NCBI GenBank assembly: GCA_025201705.1
Contig: MU617210.1
Location: forward strand, 1 to 19,099
Source: Dissophora ornata
Lineage: Eukaryota > Mortierellomycota > Mortierellomycetes > Mortierellales > Mortierellaceae
Length of the DNA: 19,099 nucleotides
Direction: 5' to 3'
Within the stretch, counting starts at the first letter, position 1. Every line of letters starts with the position of its first letter. Below the pieces are notes generated by a model. The model was not told the DNA's origin. It ran no database searches and was given only the letters and a program-made list of their open reading frames with translations. Shown here in pieces: positions 18,070 through 19,099 of this stretch. The position numbers and the translations under genes are program-made.

Positions 18070-18616
18070 CTCTCTACTCTGTGAATTCCATGTATTGTAT
18101 TGTCATTGCATTATCCCAATACAGCTGTTGTCGTTGCAAGCGAGATTGATAGACAAAGGACGCGAGATAGAGGCGCAGAAGTAGTCGTTGAGTAGACTGA
18201 TGGCAGGGGTTGCTCTGCTTCTTTCCTTCCACCACTGCTTGTCCGCCTGGCAACAACAACAAACGCGTATTAGGCACACCATGCACGCGCGGCGACAGTG
18301 CCAACGACCTCCAGACGCGAGTGTGGAAGGATAGACTTTTCTTTTTTTTGGGGAGGTGACTGAAAGGGGGAAAAGGGGGGCAGGGAAACCACGGCTCGCA
18401 TTATTGTTCAGTCGAACCAGGTATTATCGCCTGCACTAGCATCGCAACTCATGCATACAACGATGCTACACATTCCCACCCCTCATCTTCACTCTGCAAT
18501 GGAAGCTACTAAACAAGCATCATGCCTGCCTCACCTTTCCCCTTCTTTGACCTCGTCGCGAATCATTCATCCATCGATTTACCGTGACATTCTTGAACGA
18601 AACAAACCCCTGCAGC
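18070..18616 (+). promoter_or_regulatory. intergenic region and promoter of the GST-like gene
   Basis: This 547-nt stretch holds no recognisable gene. It contains G-runs with AGGGG cores (18350-18385), which match the fungal stress-response element (STRE) core, and a C/T-rich leader before ATG 18617. No canonical AATAAA is seen just after the USP1-like stop. Confidence 0.5.
18350..18385 (+). promoter_or_regulatory. G-run cluster, STRE-like and G-quadruplex-capable
   Basis: Four G-runs (18350-18353, 18366-18370, 18375-18380, 18383-18385) are separated by 12, 4 and 2 nt. Two of them form AGGGG cores like the stress-response element read by Msn2/4-type factors in yeasts. It lies about 230 nt before a GST-like start codon. 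Confidence 0.4.
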
Positions 18617-19099
18617 ATGACTCCCTCACTCAAGTTGTTTGAGCTCGTGGACGGAAAGACCCGCAAGATCTCATTCTCGCCCGCGGTGTGGCGTGCCAAA
18701 TTTGCCCTCAACTACAAGAAAGTCTCTTACGAATCCGTTCCTCTGACATTCGTAGAGATTCCAACGACGATCCCTGCCGCGTGGTAAGTATCATTTTGGC
18801 GGGTTACTGTATTCATACAACGAGTCTGATTTTATTTTTATTATATTTTTTGGACGCGCACTCTCAGTAAAAACGTCGTTACGCCGACGGTTCCGACCTT
18901 GCAATTGGAATCCGGCCAGGGCTTGCTCGACAGCTTTACGATTGCTGAGTACCTCGAGGAGAAATACCCAGACCGTCCCTCACTCTTTGGTCAAAGCCCC
19001 TCCGAGAAGAAACTGCATCGATTCTTCGAGTCATATGTACAAGAAAAGCTCAACCCGGCTATTAAGCGGATGGTCTTCGAAGGAATGTACAACATGCAA
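18617..19099 (+). CDS. glutathione S-transferase-like protein (5' part, cut by window edge)
   Basis: The visible part is join(18617-18783, 18868-19099 and beyond), 133 residues, with an 84-nt intron. Residues 1-90 form a thioredoxin-fold GST N-terminal domain: a start strand KLFELVDG, then FSPAVWRAKFALNY where Ser/Trp/Lys take the place of the usual active-site region, a cis-Pro motif in TVPTL, and the SFTIAEYLEEKYP helix that holds the gamma-glutamyl part of glutathione. The start of the all-helical C-terminal domain is visible. The SPxxW-R/K pattern resembles etherase/UstS-type GSTs more than classical mu/pi types, which is a tentative judgement. The expected role is cytosolic glutathione conjugation or thiol transfer. 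The upstream AGGGG cores would fit stress induction. The 3' end lies outside the window. Confidence 0.85.

Overview
This window is fungal nuclear DNA, about half GC, with dense genes and many short spliceosomal introns (mostly 55-115 nt, GT-AG, one probable GC-AG). Peroxisomal, endosomal and ubiquitin-system genes plus the intron style suggest an early-diverging filamentous fungus, most likely Mortierellomycotina. That placement is inference from protein style, not from a search. I rebuilt gene models by hand by checking splice phase, and every multi-exon model given here closes in frame.

Layout, left to right. 1-780: low-complexity flank with a heptamer microsatellite and poly-T tracts, no convincing gene. 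781-2417 (-): eight-exon alpha/beta hydrolase of the Lpx1 peroxisomal lipase type, with a PTS1-like C-terminus and an 18-nt microexon at the nucleophile elbow. 2418-3206: divergent promoter. 3207-3981 (+): two-exon orphan protein with a C-terminal membrane segment. 4106-5451 (+): TRIC/TMEM38-like cation channel with a long charged tail. 5978-11077 (+): nine-exon protein with a polyQ N-terminus, a FYVE finger, armadillo-like repeats and a Glu/Gln-rich coiled coil; a 17-nt microexon encodes the core FYVE ligand motif. 11105-12994 (-): single-exon F-box/LRR protein, convergent with the FYVE gene (27 nt between stops). 13304-14041 (+): O6-methylguanine-DNA methyltransferase. 14042-14945: mostly non-coding, with a doubtful small minus-strand gene and a perfect 13-bp inverted repeat. 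14946-18069 (+): four-exon USP1-like deubiquitinase with a 10 x 36-nt repeat and several PCNA-binding-like motifs in its N-terminal region. 18070-18616: promoter with G-runs. 18617-19099 (+): start of a glutathione S-transferase-like gene, cut by the window edge.

There is no mobile element, CRISPR array, rRNA or recognisable tRNA. The genes do not form a metabolic cluster. The alkyltransferase and the USP1-like enzyme both serve genome maintenance, but their adjacency may be chance. The most notable signals are the two microexons that carry the defining functional residues of their proteins, the PIP-box-like motif series in the USP1-like protein, and the FYVE-ARM-coiled-coil architecture.
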